Shown in pieces: positions 24,643-33,148 of a stretch of 35,457 nt of DNA. The position numbers were made by a program, and so were the translations under genes. How positions within the stretch are numbered: position 1 is the first letter of the stretch; each line of letters begins with the position of its first letter. The stretch lies in the NCBI GenBank assembly GCA_027486335.1, contig JAIXPK010000445.1, positions 1 through 35,457 on the forward strand, in the 5' to 3' direction. This stretch comes from Verrucomicrobiaceae bacterium. GTDB lineage: Bacteria; Verrucomicrobiota; Verrucomicrobiia; Verrucomicrobiales; V1-33. Under the pieces are notes generated by a model. The model had not been told where the DNA came from and searched no databases. It saw only the letters and a list, made by a program, of their open reading frames with translations.

Positions 24643-27600
24643 ATGACAATTTCCACTTCACCCCCGAACTGCCGTCAGTGCGGAGTGCCGATGCATTCCG
24701 GATTGGGTGGGTTGTGTGCGGGTTGTCTTGCGGCGACGGCGTTCGGGCTGGATGATGGAGGGGATGAGGAGTTGGAGGGTGGTGAGGTGGTGGATGCGGC
24801 GGATGTGGGGTTTGTGCGGTCAGGGCCGGACCGGTTGGGGGATTATGAATTGCTGGAGGAGTTGGGGCGTGGGGGAATGGGGGTGGTGTATCGGGCGCGG
24901 CAGCGGAGCCTGGAGCGCGATGTGGCGTTGAAGGTGATTCCGGGGGGACCGCTGGCTGATCCTGATGCGTTGAGGCGGTTCCGGATGGAGGCGCGGGCGG
25001 CGGCGCGGCTGAACCATCCGCATGTGGTGAAGGTTCATGATGTGGGTGAGACGGATAGCCATGCGTTTTTCAGCATGGAGCTGATTGCCGGACCGACGCT
25101 GAGTCAGCGGGTGAAGCGCGGGGGAACCCTTGCGCCGAAGCAGGCGGCGGCCTTTGTGGCGAAGATTGCTTCGGCGATTCAGCATGCGCACGATCATGGA
25201 CTGCTGCATCGGGATCTGAAGCCTTCGAACATTCTGATCGATCCGGACGACGAGCCGCGCGTGGCGGATTTCGGGCTGGTGAAGAGCACGGGGAGCGTGA
25301 TTGACGGAGAGCTGACCCTGACAAATCAAAGCGTGGGCACCCCGGCGTGGTTTGCGCCGGAGCAGACGGGGGAGGGAGAGGCGGTGCCGCAGACGGATGT
25401 TTATGGTGTCGGGGCGCTGCTTTATTATGCGCTGACGGGACGGGCGCCGTTTCCCGGGCGCGACATGGCGACACTGCTGGACCATGTCAGGAACCTGCCG
25501 CCGGTTGGGCCGCGGGTGCTGGATCCGTCGATTCCGCGGGATCTTGAGACGATCTGCCTGAAGGCGATGGAGAAGGCAGTGGCGCGTCGTTATGGATCGG
25601 CCGGGGAGATGGCGGAGGACCTTGGGCGCTGGCTGGCGGGCGATCCGATTCTGGCGAGGCCGGTGACGGTTTTCACGCGCGTGGGGCGCTGGGTGGCGCG
25701 GCATCGAGCGTTGAGTGCTGCGCTGGGGGCGCTGCTGCTGGCGCTGACGGCGGGTGCGGCGGGAGTGACGGTGCAGTGGCGACGGGCGGAGCGGCTGGCG
25801 CGGGCGGAATCGGAGCAGCGGCAGCGGGCGGAGGCGGAGTTGTGGCAGTCGCTGGTGGCGGTGGCGCAGCGCGAGCGTGCGTCGGGTCAGTCGGGAGGAT
25901 CGGCTAGGGCGATGGAGGCGGTGCGGCGCGCGGCGGCGATCAGGGCGGGGGTGGAACTGCGGGATGAAGCGGTGGCGGCGCTGGTGATGCCGGATTTTGA
26001 CGCTCCGGTGCCTAACGAGTGGGCGAAGCCCCTGCCGGAACGGATGTTGATCGAACCGCAGTTTTCTCCGCGGATGGACCGAGCGGTGATGGTGGATCGG
26101 GATGGCGTGGCGAAGCTGGTGGATGCGCGGACGGGTGAGGATCTTGTGGTGCTGGCGGGCGGGCCGCTACCGGTGCGGGCTGGGAATCCGCCGGGGCTGG
26201 GGTGCGGCGCGCCGGTTTTCAGTCCGGGCGGACGGTGGATCGTGGTGCTGCTGCCAGCGGATGCGGCTGGGCGCGGTTCGGCGTGCAATCTGCTGCTATG
26301 GTCGGCTGGGGATGGTGCGGCGCACGTGGTTCCGGCGGATGGGGGCGTGATGGAGTGGGGATGGAGCGCGGATGAAGGCGTGCTGTGCATCCTGCGCAGC
26401 GACCACTTGGAACGCATGGCGATGGTGGGCGAGACCGGGGGAGGGGAAGCGCTGCGCAGCCTTGGGCGCACTGCGCTGGAGCCTGGGTGGCGCGGCCCGG
26501 CGCTTTCTCCTGACGGAGGGCGACTGGCGATTGGTTATGATCGGGTGCTGCGGATCCTTGACGCGGCGACCGGGCAGGAGCTGCACGTTTGCCAGCATCA
26601 GCAGACCCTGGAAAGGCCCTCATGGAGTGCAGATGGTTCGATGATTGCGGCGGGCACGCATGACAACCGGATCACGGTCTGGGACACGGCATCCGGATTG
26701 AAGTGGGGGGAGTGCAACGGCCACGACAATCGCCCGTCGCATTTTGAGTTTCTGCGAGGCGGCGTGCTGCTTTCGGGGAGCTGGGACCGGACCGCACGAT
26801 TGTGGAATCCGTGGACGGGCCGGCCGCTCATTACGATGCCGGTGCCTGCCTGGACGGTCGTGGTGCCGAGGGGTGGCGGCACGCTGCTGCATTACAAGTC
26901 GTCGGGTACGCCGGGGGTGGCGGCGGTGCAGCGATACCGACCGCAGCGCGTGGTGGGTGTGGCTAGGTTGCCGCAGCGACCTGACGATGATCCGCCGGGA
27001 GCCCAGGGACTGGCGTTCACGGCGGACGGAGCGCTGGTCTGTTCTGCTTCGGCGAGGGGGCTCAGTTTGTGGGAAGCGTCGACGCTGCGTTATCTTGGCA
27101 CGCAGCCGGTGGCCGGGAGTGCGGTCAGTGTGCAGGCGATGGATGCGCGGACCCTGCTGTTTTCCGCGGCGGGCGGTGGTGTGATGCGAACGACCCTGAC
27201 ATGGCGACCGGGCGATGCGGCGGCGGGGTTTTCAGCGCCGGAGCCGGCGATCGTGAGTTCGGCGGAAGGCATGATGGCGCAGGCGTGGGCTGCGGTTTCG
27301 GGTGGGAAGCCTCCGAGTCCACCTGAGCGGGTGAATTATCTGGCGAGTGCGGGAAAGCGGATTGCGGTGAGTCGGGTGAGTGATGAGGCTCCTTACGGGA
27401 ATCATGTGGAGCTGTGGGAAGACGGGCGGAGGATCCGGCGGTGGAACACGTCTGCGCAGTGGCCGGTGCCGGCATTGAGTCCTGACGGGAAGTGGCTGGC
27501 GACGGGAGGGACTGGTTATCCTCTGCTGTTTCCGGCGGAGGCGGGGCTTCCGGTGCTGCTAAGCTCGGTGATGCTGGAGAAGGATGCGTTCGACACGTGG

Positions 27601-27987
27601 CACTGTGCGTTTGCGCCGGATGGAAGCTGTGTGGCGTTTCAGGGCGTGCATCACATTGATTTCTGGGAAGTGCCTTCGCGGCGATTGCGGCACCGGATTG
27701 ACCGGCCGGCGGGGGTGCTGGGGAAACTGGTGGCGTTCAGTCCTGATGGGACCTTGCTCGCGGCGCTTGGCCGTCAGTGGGATCTGTGGCTGATTGATCC
27801 GGCGAGCGGGAGGAGGCTGGTGACGCTGACGCCGCCGGAGCCGTTCATGACTGGTGCGCTGGCGTTCAGTCCGGACAGCAGGCGGCTTGCGGCGGCCCTG
27901 GTGAATGGGACGGTACAGGTCTGGGACTTGCCGGAACTGCGCGGCCTGCTGGCGGCGGAGGGGCTGGACTGGGAGGGAAGGAAGTGA
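24643..27987 (+). CDS. Membrane Ser/Thr protein kinase with zinc ribbon and WD40-like sensor
   Basis: 1114 aa from ATG 24643; the open frame reaches back to 24421 but would run through the promoter repeats. The start is supported by the N-terminal zinc ribbon 'NCRQCGVPMHSGLGGLC' with CxxC pairs (about residues 9-31). The kinase domain (about 66-330) has 'GRGGMGVVYRA', the ATP lysine in 'VALKVI' (K97), 'HRDLKPSN' (D191), DFG (D209) and 'APEQ'. A TM helix lies at about 356-380, then a short basic coiled stretch, then a large WD40-like propeller region (about 430-1110; 'LAAALVNGTVQVWDLPEL'). The propeller should face outside the cytoplasm and act as sensor. In relatives this kinase type pairs with the TTRWS sigma factor, which is here at 9019. 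The stop lies in an octamer repeat. Confidence 0.92.
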   Translation: MTISTSPPNCRQCGVPMHSGLGGLCAGCLAATAFGLDDGGDEELEGGEVVDAADVGFVRSGPDRLGDYELLEELGRGGMGVVYRARQRSLERDVALKVIPGGPLADPDALRRFRMEARAAARLNHPHVVKVHDVGETDSHAFFSMELIAGPTLSQRVKRGGTLAPKQAAAFVAKIASAIQHAHDHGLLHRDLKPSNILIDPDDEPRVADFGLVKSTGSVIDGELTLTNQSVGTPAWFAPEQTGEGEAVPQTDVYGVGALLYYALTGRAPFPGRDMATLLDHVRNLPPVGPRVLDPSIPRDLETICLKAMEKAVARRYGSAGEMAEDLGRWLAGDPILARPVTVFTRVGRWVARHRALSAALGALLLALTAGAAGVTVQWRRAERLARAESEQRQRAEAELWQSLVAVAQRERASGQSGGSARAMEAVRRAAAIRAGVELRDEAVAALVMPDFDAPVPNEWAKPLPERMLIEPQFSPRMDRAVMVDRDGVAKLVDARTGEDLVVLAGGPLPVRAGNPPGLGCGAPVFSPGGRWIVVLLPADAAGRGSACNLLLWSAGDGAAHVVPADGGVMEWGWSADEGVLCILRSDHLERMAMVGETGGGEALRSLGRTALEPGWRGPALSPDGGRLAIGYDRVLRILDAATGQELHVCQHQQTLERPSWSADGSMIAAGTHDNRITVWDTASGLKWGECNGHDNRPSHFEFLRGGVLLSGSWDRTARLWNPWTGRPLITMPVPAWTVVVPRGGGTLLHYKSSGTPGVAAVQRYRPQRVVGVARLPQRPDDDPPGAQGLAFTADGALVCSASARGLSLWEASTLRYLGTQPVAGSAVSVQAMDARTLLFSAAGGGVMRTTLTWRPGDAAAGFSAPEPAIVSSAEGMMAQAWAAVSGGKPPSPPERVNYLASAGKRIAVSRVSDEAPYGNHVELWEDGRRIRRWNTSAQWPVPALSPDGKWLATGGTGYPLLFPAEAGLPVLLSSVMLEKDAFDTWHCAFAPDGSCVAFQGVHHIDFWEVPSRRLRHRIDRPAGVLGKLVAFSPDGTLLAALGRQWDLWLIDPASGRRLVTLTPPEPFMTGALAFSPDSRRLAAALVNGTVQVWDLPELRGLLAAEGLDWEGRK

Positions 27988-28066
27988 GAAGTGAGAAGTG
28001 AGAAGTCAGAAAGGGGAAAGGGAGAAGGGGGAAGGAGGGAAGGAGGGAAGGAGGGAAGGAGGGAAA
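27981..28066. repeat. Octamer repeats at and after the kinase stop
   Basis: gaagtgag repeats (three full units plus a part, 27981-28006) cover the TGA stop of the kinase gene. A second octamer array of gaaggagg type follows at 28031-28066. The rest of the gene-free stretch 27988-28448 holds a degenerate relative of the dispersed repeat (about 28173-28212), an intact copy at 28245, and the leader of the ExbB gene. Confidence 0.85.
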
Positions 28067-28244
28067 ATGTGAGGATTGATGGGGGGAGCGCGAGTGCGGA
28101 GCCTGGCGGAGCTGAGGCTGATTGGGAGGGGACGGCTTGAACGGTGCCGGGCCAGCAGGCTGGCTCCGGGAAAGCGGCAGCAGGCTTCCGCAGTCCAAGG
28201 CCTTCGGCGGGGCTGGTTGGGAGATGGCTTGTGGGGAGGGCGGG

Positions 28245-28303
28245 TAGGCGCACTCCGTGCGCAGAGAGAGCTGTAATTCTTACAGCAGTCCAGAGCCTGC
28301 GGC
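28245..28303 (+). repeat. Dispersed intergenic repeat, copy 3
   Basis: 59-bp unit with gcgcac/gtgcgc hairpin, then gagagctgt, aattctta and cagcagtccagagcctgcgg. It is preceded by gcttgtggggag, which also precedes copy 5. Confidence 0.88.
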
Positions 28304-28448
28304 GCGCGTGTTCGGAGGGGAGCGCGTGTGGGGAGATTCCGAGTCGGAGGGGGTGAAAATAAAGATGGATGAACATTCAGGACAGGTTAAGCTGATGGAA
28401 ACTCGCGGGTTGCCCCCGGCACGCAATCCGCTACGCTGGAGACTTACC

Positions 28449-29150
28449 ATGAAGGAACTGATTACCCAGGGGGGCCCGCTGATATTTCTGCTGCTTGGCT
28501 GCAGCGTGCTGGCTGTGGCCATATTTCTGGAGCGGTATTTCTACTTTCACCGGTCGAGCATTGTGGTGCAGGACTTGCTGCAGGGGGCTGGGAATCTGAT
28601 TGCGCGGAAGAACTATGTGGAAGCGCTGACGGTGTGTGCGGGGACGCCTGGGCCGGTGGCGCGGGTGATGAAGGCGGTGCTGACGCAGCATGGGGCGACG
28701 CGGGCGGATTTGAAGGAGATTGCGCAGGAGGCTGGGCAGTTGGAGGTGCCAAGGTTGGAGCGGCATGTGGCGGTGCTGCTGTCGATTGCGTACATTGCGC
28801 CGCTGATTGGGTTGCTGGGGACGGTGCTGGGGTTGGTGGACACGTTCCGGCCGTTCACGCAGAATGGGTTTGCGACGGCGACGGAGATGTCGCGGGGGAT
28901 TTACCGGAGCCTTGTGACATCGGCAGCGGGGTTGGCGGTGGCGATTCCGGCGTATATTCTTTATGCGTATCTGGCGGCGCACGTGAAGACCCTGATGCAC
29001 GACATGGAGCGTGCGGGGATTGAGGTGGTGAACATGATTTTCCAGAGTCGGGAGAACACGGAGATGATTGTGGGGTTCAAGGAGGGGGCGCGGGCGGTGG
29101 AAGAAGACAAGAAGCGGAAGGCGGCTGGAGGGCCGACCCTGCTGAAGTGA
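28449..29150 (+). CDS. exbB: MotA/TolQ/ExbB-type proton channel subunit
   Basis: 233 aa from ATG 28449, with ggag 7-11 bp upstream; the longer frame from 28257 would run through the dispersed repeat. Three TM helices: about 10-28, 107-130 ('YIAPLIGLLGTVLGLV') and 154-176 ('SLVTSAAGLAVAIPAY'). The threonine in 'LLGTVLG' (T125) matches the channel-lining Thr of TM2. In TM3 the position matching the second channel Thr of E. coli ExbB appears to be serine (S158), keeping the hydroxyl. With the ExbD-like partner 31 bp downstream it would use the proton gradient to drive outer-membrane transport or surface movement. Whether it serves TonB, Tol or a gliding-type machine cannot be told; no tonB gene is in view. 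Confidence 0.88.
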   Translation: MKELITQGGPLIFLLLGCSVLAVAIFLERYFYFHRSSIVVQDLLQGAGNLIARKNYVEALTVCAGTPGPVARVMKAVLTQHGATRADLKEIAQEAGQLEVPRLERHVAVLLSIAYIAPLIGLLGTVLGLVDTFRPFTQNGFATATEMSRGIYRSLVTSAAGLAVAIPAYILYAYLAAHVKTLMHDMERAGIEVVNMIFQSRENTEMIVGFKEGARAVEEDKKRKAAGGPTLLK

Positions 29151-29181
29151 GGCGAAGCGGGAGCGAACGAGGGAATGCGCG

Positions 29182-29586
29182 ATGAAGCTTGAGAGCACAT
29201 TGAAGGTCCGGCCGGATTTTCTGTATCTTGCGCCGCTGCTGAATGTGGTGGGGTTGCTGCTGCTGTTTTTTCTACTGACGTCGAATCTGGTGGTGCGGTC
29301 GGGGGTGCGGGTGAATCTGCCGGTGGGGAATTCGAGTTACAAGAGTGTGGAGCGGAACCATGTGGTGACGGTGACGGCCGGGGAGGCACCGGCGGTGTAT
29401 TTGAATCACGAGCTGGTGGCGCTGGGGGATTTGCAGGGGAAGCTGGAGGCGGTGCGGCGTGAGGCGCGGTTTGTGGTGATCAATGCGGATGCGCTGGCAC
29501 CGGTGGGACTGGTGGACCGGGTGACGGAGGCGGTGCTGGCGGCGGGTTGCGAGGCGGCGCGGGGGATGCGGATGGCGGGCGAGTGA
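29182..29586 (+). CDS. exbD: ExbD/TolR-like protein with Asn in place of the key membrane Asp
   Basis: 134 aa, ATG 29182, 31 bp after the ExbB gene. One TM helix at about 14-33 followed by a periplasmic domain of the ExbD/TolR fold ('VVTVTAGEAPAVYLNHELV', 'RFVVINADALAPVGLVDRV'). In ExbD, TolR and MotB-type partners the TM helix carries an essential aspartate in a 'PLIDV' motif. Here it reads 'APLLNVVGLLLLFFLL', so the residue is asparagine (N21, codon aat 29242-29244). No other acidic residue is inside the helix. Either proton coupling works differently, or another ExbD partner supplies the Asp, or the pair is inactive. The gene is otherwise intact. Confidence 0.85.
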   Translation: MKLESTLKVRPDFLYLAPLLNVVGLLLLFFLLTSNLVVRSGVRVNLPVGNSSYKSVERNHVVTVTAGEAPAVYLNHELVALGDLQGKLEAVRREARFVVINADALAPVGLVDRVTEAVLAAGCEAARGMRMAGE

Positions 29587-29662
29587 GGGGCGGTGAGGCC
29601 GGGGTTGCGTGTGGCGGCCTCCGGCGGGATAGATGGGGCGTATTGAGAGTATCCCCCCTATC

Positions 29663-31063
29663 ATGAAAATCTCTTTTTTCGGTGCCGCCGGCACCACCAC
29701 TGGATCGCGGCATCTGATCGAGGTCAACGGCAAGCGGGTGCTTCTGGACTGCGGATTGTATCAAGGGCACCGGGAAGAGGCGTATGACATCAACCGGCAG
29801 TTTCAGTTCGAGCCTGCGGCGATTGATGCGGTGGTGCTGAGCCACGCGCACATTGATCATTCGGGGAATCTGCCGAATCTGACGCGTCAGGGGTATCGGG
29901 GGAATATTTTTGCGACGCCGGCGACGCGGGATTTGTGTCAGATCATGCTGGCGGATTCTGCGAGGATTCAGGAATCGGACATTGAGTATGTGAATCGGCG
30001 CCGGGCGAAGAAGGGACTGGCGGCGTTTCATCCGCTGTATTCGGAGATGGATGCGGAGAAGTGTCTGAGGCAGTTTGTGACGTTTGATTACGGGCGGCCG
30101 ATGGTGGTGGCGGACGGGGTGACGGTGACGTTCATTGATGCGGGGCACATTCTGGGGTCGGCGCAGGTGATTGTGGACCTGCATGAGTTTGCGACGGGGA
30201 CGAAGCGGCGGCTGTTGTTTTCGGGGGACATCGGGCGCGGGGCGAACGATTTGCTGAGGGATCCCGAGCATGCGGACGGGGTGGATGCGGTGATCATGGA
30301 GAGCACGTATGGCGGGCGGGAGCATGAGCAGGTGACGGGGGCGCGGGAGGTGTTGTGCCGGATTCTGAATCGGGCGCTGGACCGTCATGGGAAGGTGATC
30401 ATTCCGTCGTTTGCGGTGGAGCGGACGCAGCAGTTGCTGGTGGTGCTGCATGATTTGTTTGAGACCGGGTGCATTCCGGATGTGCCGGTGTATGTGGACA
30501 GCCCGCTGGCGGTTAGTGCGACGGAGGTTTTCCGGCTGCATCCCGAGTGTTTCAATGCGGAGATTTACGAGAAGCTGTTTGAGAAGAGCAATCCGTTCGG
30601 GTTTGAGAATCTGACGATGGTGCGGAAGGCGGCGGATTCGCGGAAGCTGAACGGGATGGAGGGGCCGTTCATCATCATTGCGGCGTCGGGGATGTGCGAG
30701 GCCGGGCGGGTGCTGCATCATTTGAAGAACAACATCGATGATCCTGCGACGACGGTGCTGTTTGTAGGGTATTGTGCGGAACACACGTTAGGCTGGAGAC
30801 TGCGGAACGGGCACAAGGAGGTGAATATCTTCGGTGAGCCGCACCGGGTGAGGGCGGACATTGAGATTCTGGATTCGTTCTCGGGGCATGCGGACCACAG
30901 TGAATTGATGGACTGGTTCCGGCGGACGGGCGGGAAGAAGGAGAAAGTGTGGCTGGTGCATGGCGAACCGCAGGGGAGTGAGGCGCTGGCGGCGGCGATG
31001 ACGGAGGAGTTTCCGGGGTCGAGGGTGACGGTGGCGACGCAGGGGATGACGGTGGAATTGTAG
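29663..31063 (+). CDS. Metallo-beta-lactamase-fold nuclease with beta-CASP domain
   Basis: 466 aa from ATG 29663 (the frame is open from 29633). The N-terminal MBL fold has the zinc motif 'SHAHIDH' (H61, H63, D65, H66), 'DAGHILGSA' and 'FSGDIGR'. The beta-CASP insertion ('STYGGREH', '[13 protein letters not shown]', '[14 protein letters not shown]') and terminal '[10 protein letters not shown]' follow. This is the layout of the YsH/CPSF-73-like RNA nucleases (KH-less), which cut or trim RNA with two zinc ions; bacterial members are less well known. All metal ligands that can be seen are present, so it should be active. It lies 76 bp behind the ExbD gene, with a small hairpin (29595-29621) between. 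Confidence 0.9.
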   Translation: MKISFFGAAGTTTGSRHLIEVNGKRVLLDCGLYQGHREEAYDINRQFQFEPAAIDAVVLSHAHIDHSGNLPNLTRQGYRGNIFATPATRDLCQIMLADSARIQESDIEYVNRRRAKKGLAAFHPLYSEMDAEKCLRQFVTFDYGRPMVVADGVTVTFIDAGHILGSAQVIVDLHEFATGTKRRLLFSGDIGRGANDLLRDPEHADGVDAVIMESTYGGREHEQVTGAREVLCRILNRALDRHGKVIIPSFAVERTQQLLVVLHDLFETGCIPDVPVYVDSPLAVSATEVFRLHPECFNAEIYEKLFEKSNPFGFENLTMVRKAADSRKLNGMEGPFIIIAASGMCEAGRVLHHLKNNIDDPATTVLFVGYCAEHTLGWRLRNGHKEVNIFGEPHRVRADIEILDSFSGHADHSELMDWFRRTGGKKEKVWLVHGEPQGSEALAAAMTEEFPGSRVTVATQGMTVEL

Positions 31064-31131
31064 GATGGGGGACCGCGAACGCGCGTGAGTGGACGGTTTT
31101 CCGGGAGGGAAGCCGGGTGTGGGGTCGCGTG

Positions 31132-32499
31132 ATGAAGACAAAGGGAATTCTTGGTGCAGTGTTAGTGGCGTGGTGCTGCGCGGCGGGAGCTGCGGAGATG
31201 AAGCCGAACGTTGTGTTTATCCTGAGCGATGATCTGGCGCAGGGGGATCTGGGGTGTTACGGGCAGAAATTGATAGAGACTCCGGCGATTGACCGGATGG
31301 CGGCGGAGGGGATGCGGTTCACGCAGGCGTATTGCGGGACGAGCGTGTGTGCGCCGAGTCGGACGTCGCTGATGACGGGGTTGCACAGCGGGCATGCGCC
31401 GGTGCGGGGGAACTGGGAGATTGCGCCAGGGGAGGGTCAGTATCCGCTGCCGGCGGCGACGGTGACGGTGGCGGAGGTGCTGCGGACGGCGGGTTACCGG
31501 ACGGCGTGCATGGGCAAGTGGGGCATGGGGATGTTCGAGTCGGAGGGGAGTCCGCTGAAGCAGGGGATGGAGCGGTTTTTCGGGTACAATTGTCAGCGGC
31601 ATGCGCATTCGTACTTTCCGACGCATCTCTATGATGATGCCAGGAGGATTGATTTGCCGGGGAATGACGGGAAGGGAGTGGGGAAGACGTACGCGCAGGA
31701 TCTGATTCAGGAGTCGGTGCTGAAGTGGGTGCGCGAGGTGAAGGAGCAGCCGTTTTTTCTGTTTTATGCGGTGACGCTGCCGCACGGGCGGCATGAGATT
31801 AATGACCTTGGGATTTACCGGGACAAGCCGTGGACGAAGGAACAGAAGTCGTACGCGGCGCAGGTGAGCCGTCTGGACCGCGATGTGGGGCAGTTGCTAG
31901 GGCTGCTGAAGGAGCTGGGGATCGAGGATCGGACGCTGGTGATGCTGGCGGGGGACAACGGGTCGTCGTTTGCGCCGCAGTCGCCGATCGGGTCGTTGTT
32001 CAAGCAGGCGGCGAACGGGTTGCGGGGGTACAAGCGAGGGTTGTACGAGGGTGCGTTGCGTCAGGCGGCGGTGGCGCGGTGGCCGGGGACGGTTCCGGCG
32101 GGGAAGGTCAATAACGAGCCGTGGGCGTTCTGGGATTTTCTGCCGACGGCGGCGGAGCTGGCAGGGGCGGCGATTCCTGCGGAGTGCCGGACGGACGGGG
32201 TGTCGCTAGTGTCGATGCTGAAGGGCGGGGCTGCGCCAAAGCGCGACCGGTTTTACTGGGAATTGCACGAGGGGACGCCGATTCAGGCGGTTAGGTTCGG
32301 TGACTGGAAGGCGGTCAAAAACGGGCCGAAGCGGGCGATTGAGCTCTATGATTTGGCGAGTGATCCGGGGGAGAGTCGCGATGTGGCGGCGGGGCATCCG
32401 GAGGAAGTGGCGAAGGCGGCGGAGTTGCTGCAGACGAGTCGGACGGCGAATGAGGACTGGCCGCTGGAGGGGCCGGCGGAGAGGAGGAGAAAGAAGTGA
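31132..32499 (+). CDS. Secreted sulfatase (formylglycine type)
   Basis: 455 aa from ATG 31132; signal peptide '[15 protein letters not shown]'. Calcium-binding aspartates in '[12 protein letters not shown]' (D33, D34), the active-site motif C-A-P-S-R with C73 to be converted to formylglycine, 'MGKWGMG' and 'LAGDNGSS' define the type I sulfatase fold. It probably removes sulfate from polysaccharide such as algal or host glycans, as many verrucomicrobial sulfatases do; the actual substrate cannot be read. Cys-type sulfatases need a maturase (anSME or FGE), not found in the window. The last residues 'ERRRKK' and the stop run into the same octamer repeat that ends the kinase gene at 27987. Confidence 0.93.
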   Translation: MKTKGILGAVLVAWCCAAGAAEMKPNVVFILSDDLAQGDLGCYGQKLIETPAIDRMAAEGMRFTQAYCGTSVCAPSRTSLMTGLHSGHAPVRGNWEIAPGEGQYPLPAATVTVAEVLRTAGYRTACMGKWGMGMFESEGSPLKQGMERFFGYNCQRHAHSYFPTHLYDDARRIDLPGNDGKGVGKTYAQDLIQESVLKWVREVKEQPFFLFYAVTLPHGRHEINDLGIYRDKPWTKEQKSYAAQVSRLDRDVGQLLGLLKELGIEDRTLVMLAGDNGSSFAPQSPIGSLFKQAANGLRGYKRGLYEGALRQAAVARWPGTVPAGKVNNEPWAFWDFLPTAAELAGAAIPAECRTDGVSLVSMLKGGAAPKRDRFYWELHEGTPIQAVRFGDWKAVKNGPKRAIELYDLASDPGESRDVAAGHPEEVAKAAELLQTSRTANEDWPLEGPAERRRKK

Positions 32500-32518
32500 G
32501 AAGTGAGAAGTGAGAAGT
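32493..32518. repeat. Octamer array covering the sulfatase stop
   Basis: The 26 bases are identical to those at the kinase stop (27981-28006): gaagtgag three times plus gaagt. A related array with gaagttag units lies at 33001-33030. Confidence 0.9.
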
Positions 32519-32586
32519 GGGAGGGCGTGTTCGGAGAACGGCGAGCTGGGGCTCAGTGCTTCCCAGGGGCGTGTGGGGAGGGCTCG

Positions 32587-32645
32587 TAGGCGCACTCGGT
32601 GCGCAGAGAGAGCTGTGATGCTCCCAGCAGTCCAGAGCCTGCGGC
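32587..32645 (+). repeat. Dispersed intergenic repeat, copy 4
   Basis: 59-bp unit with gcgcac/gtgcgc around tcg, then gagagctgtgatgctc and cagcagtccagagcctgcgg, followed by tgcttgttcggagg. Confidence 0.88.
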
Positions 32646-32680
32646 TGCTTGTTCGGAGGGGCGAGTGGGGAGAGTGTTAC

Positions 32681-32760
32681 GCCCTTTCAGGGCTTGGGGG
32701 TCTTTTTCTGGGTGTACCCGGGGCGTTGCCCCGGTCTATCACATTGCGCCTCTTTGAGGC
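32681..32760. repeat. Triple-hairpin element I
   Basis: Three close hairpins: gccct-ttc-agggc (32681-32693), ccggggc-gtt-gccccgg (32718-32734) and gcctc-ttt-gaggc (32748-32760). Arms are perfect and loops three bases. No open frame of merit covers it. Such multi-hairpin units look like REP-type mobile or structural repeats; no transposase is near. Confidence 0.75.
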
Positions 32761-32796
32761 TGGCTTGTGCCGAGGGGCTTGTGGGGAGAGGGGGGC

Positions 32797-32855
32797 CGCG
32801 CGCACTTTGTGCGCCCTGAGAGCTGTGATTCTCCCAGCAGTCCAGAGCCTGCGGC
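32797..32855 (+). repeat. Dispersed intergenic repeat, copy 5
   Basis: More diverged at the 5' end (hairpin gcgcac-ttt-gtgcgc), with gagagctgtgattctcc and cagcagtccagagcctgcgg preserved. Lies between two triple-hairpin elements. Confidence 0.83.
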
Positions 32856-32889
32856 TGCTTGAACAGAGGGGGCGGGTTGGGAGGGTCTG

Positions 32890-32973
32890 CCGCCCCTGCC
32901 GGGGCGGTGTGTTATTATAATGTTAGACCGGTGGCTGACGCCACCGGCTAAGCTCCGGCAAGCCTCCGGCTTG
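32890..32973. repeat. Triple-hairpin element II
   Basis: Three hairpins: ccgcccc/ggggcgg (32890-32907), ccggtggc/gccaccgg with loop tgac (32928-32947) and caagcc/ggcttg (32959-32973). An AT-rich spot (32911-32922) lies between the first two. Together with element I, repeat copies 4 and 5 and the octamer arrays it fills the gene-free stretch 32500-33148. Confidence 0.75.
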
Positions 32974-33081
32974 GCGGGCGGGTTCGGAGAGGGGGTGGGG
33001 GAAGTTAGAAGTTAGAAGTGAGAAGTGAGATTGGCGGGTTGGGAGAAGGGCTTGAAGGGAGAGGGGGCGTGTTGGGTGGGG

Positions 33082-33122
33082 GAAAGAAGAAGGGGCATCG
33101 GCGGGTGGTGCCGATGCCCCTT
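33082..33122 (-). terminator. Intrinsic terminator of the SGNH esterase gene
   Basis: aaggggcatcggc (33090-33102) and gccgatgcccctt (33110-33122) form a perfect 13-bp stem with a 7-nt loop. On the minus strand the stem is followed by a pyrimidine-rich tail (cttctttcc), 26 bp after the stop at 33149. Confidence 0.8.
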
Positions 33123-33148
33123 GGAGGGAGAGAGGTGGTTTTGGGGGA

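Noticed and set aside
29480..30784. 434-codon minus-strand frame opposite the MBL/beta-CASP gene
   Set aside because: Rich in Arg, His and Pro and without any recognisable segment, while the plus strand has all zinc motifs; a shadow.
32911..32921. Perfect TATAAT box
   Set aside because: No matching -35 element and it lies within a triple-hairpin repeat without a gene close behind it.
27981..33030. Possible CRISPR-like arrays in the gaagtgag and gaaggagg tracts
   Set aside because: Units are 8 bp with no spacers and no cas genes are nearby; simple tandem repeats.
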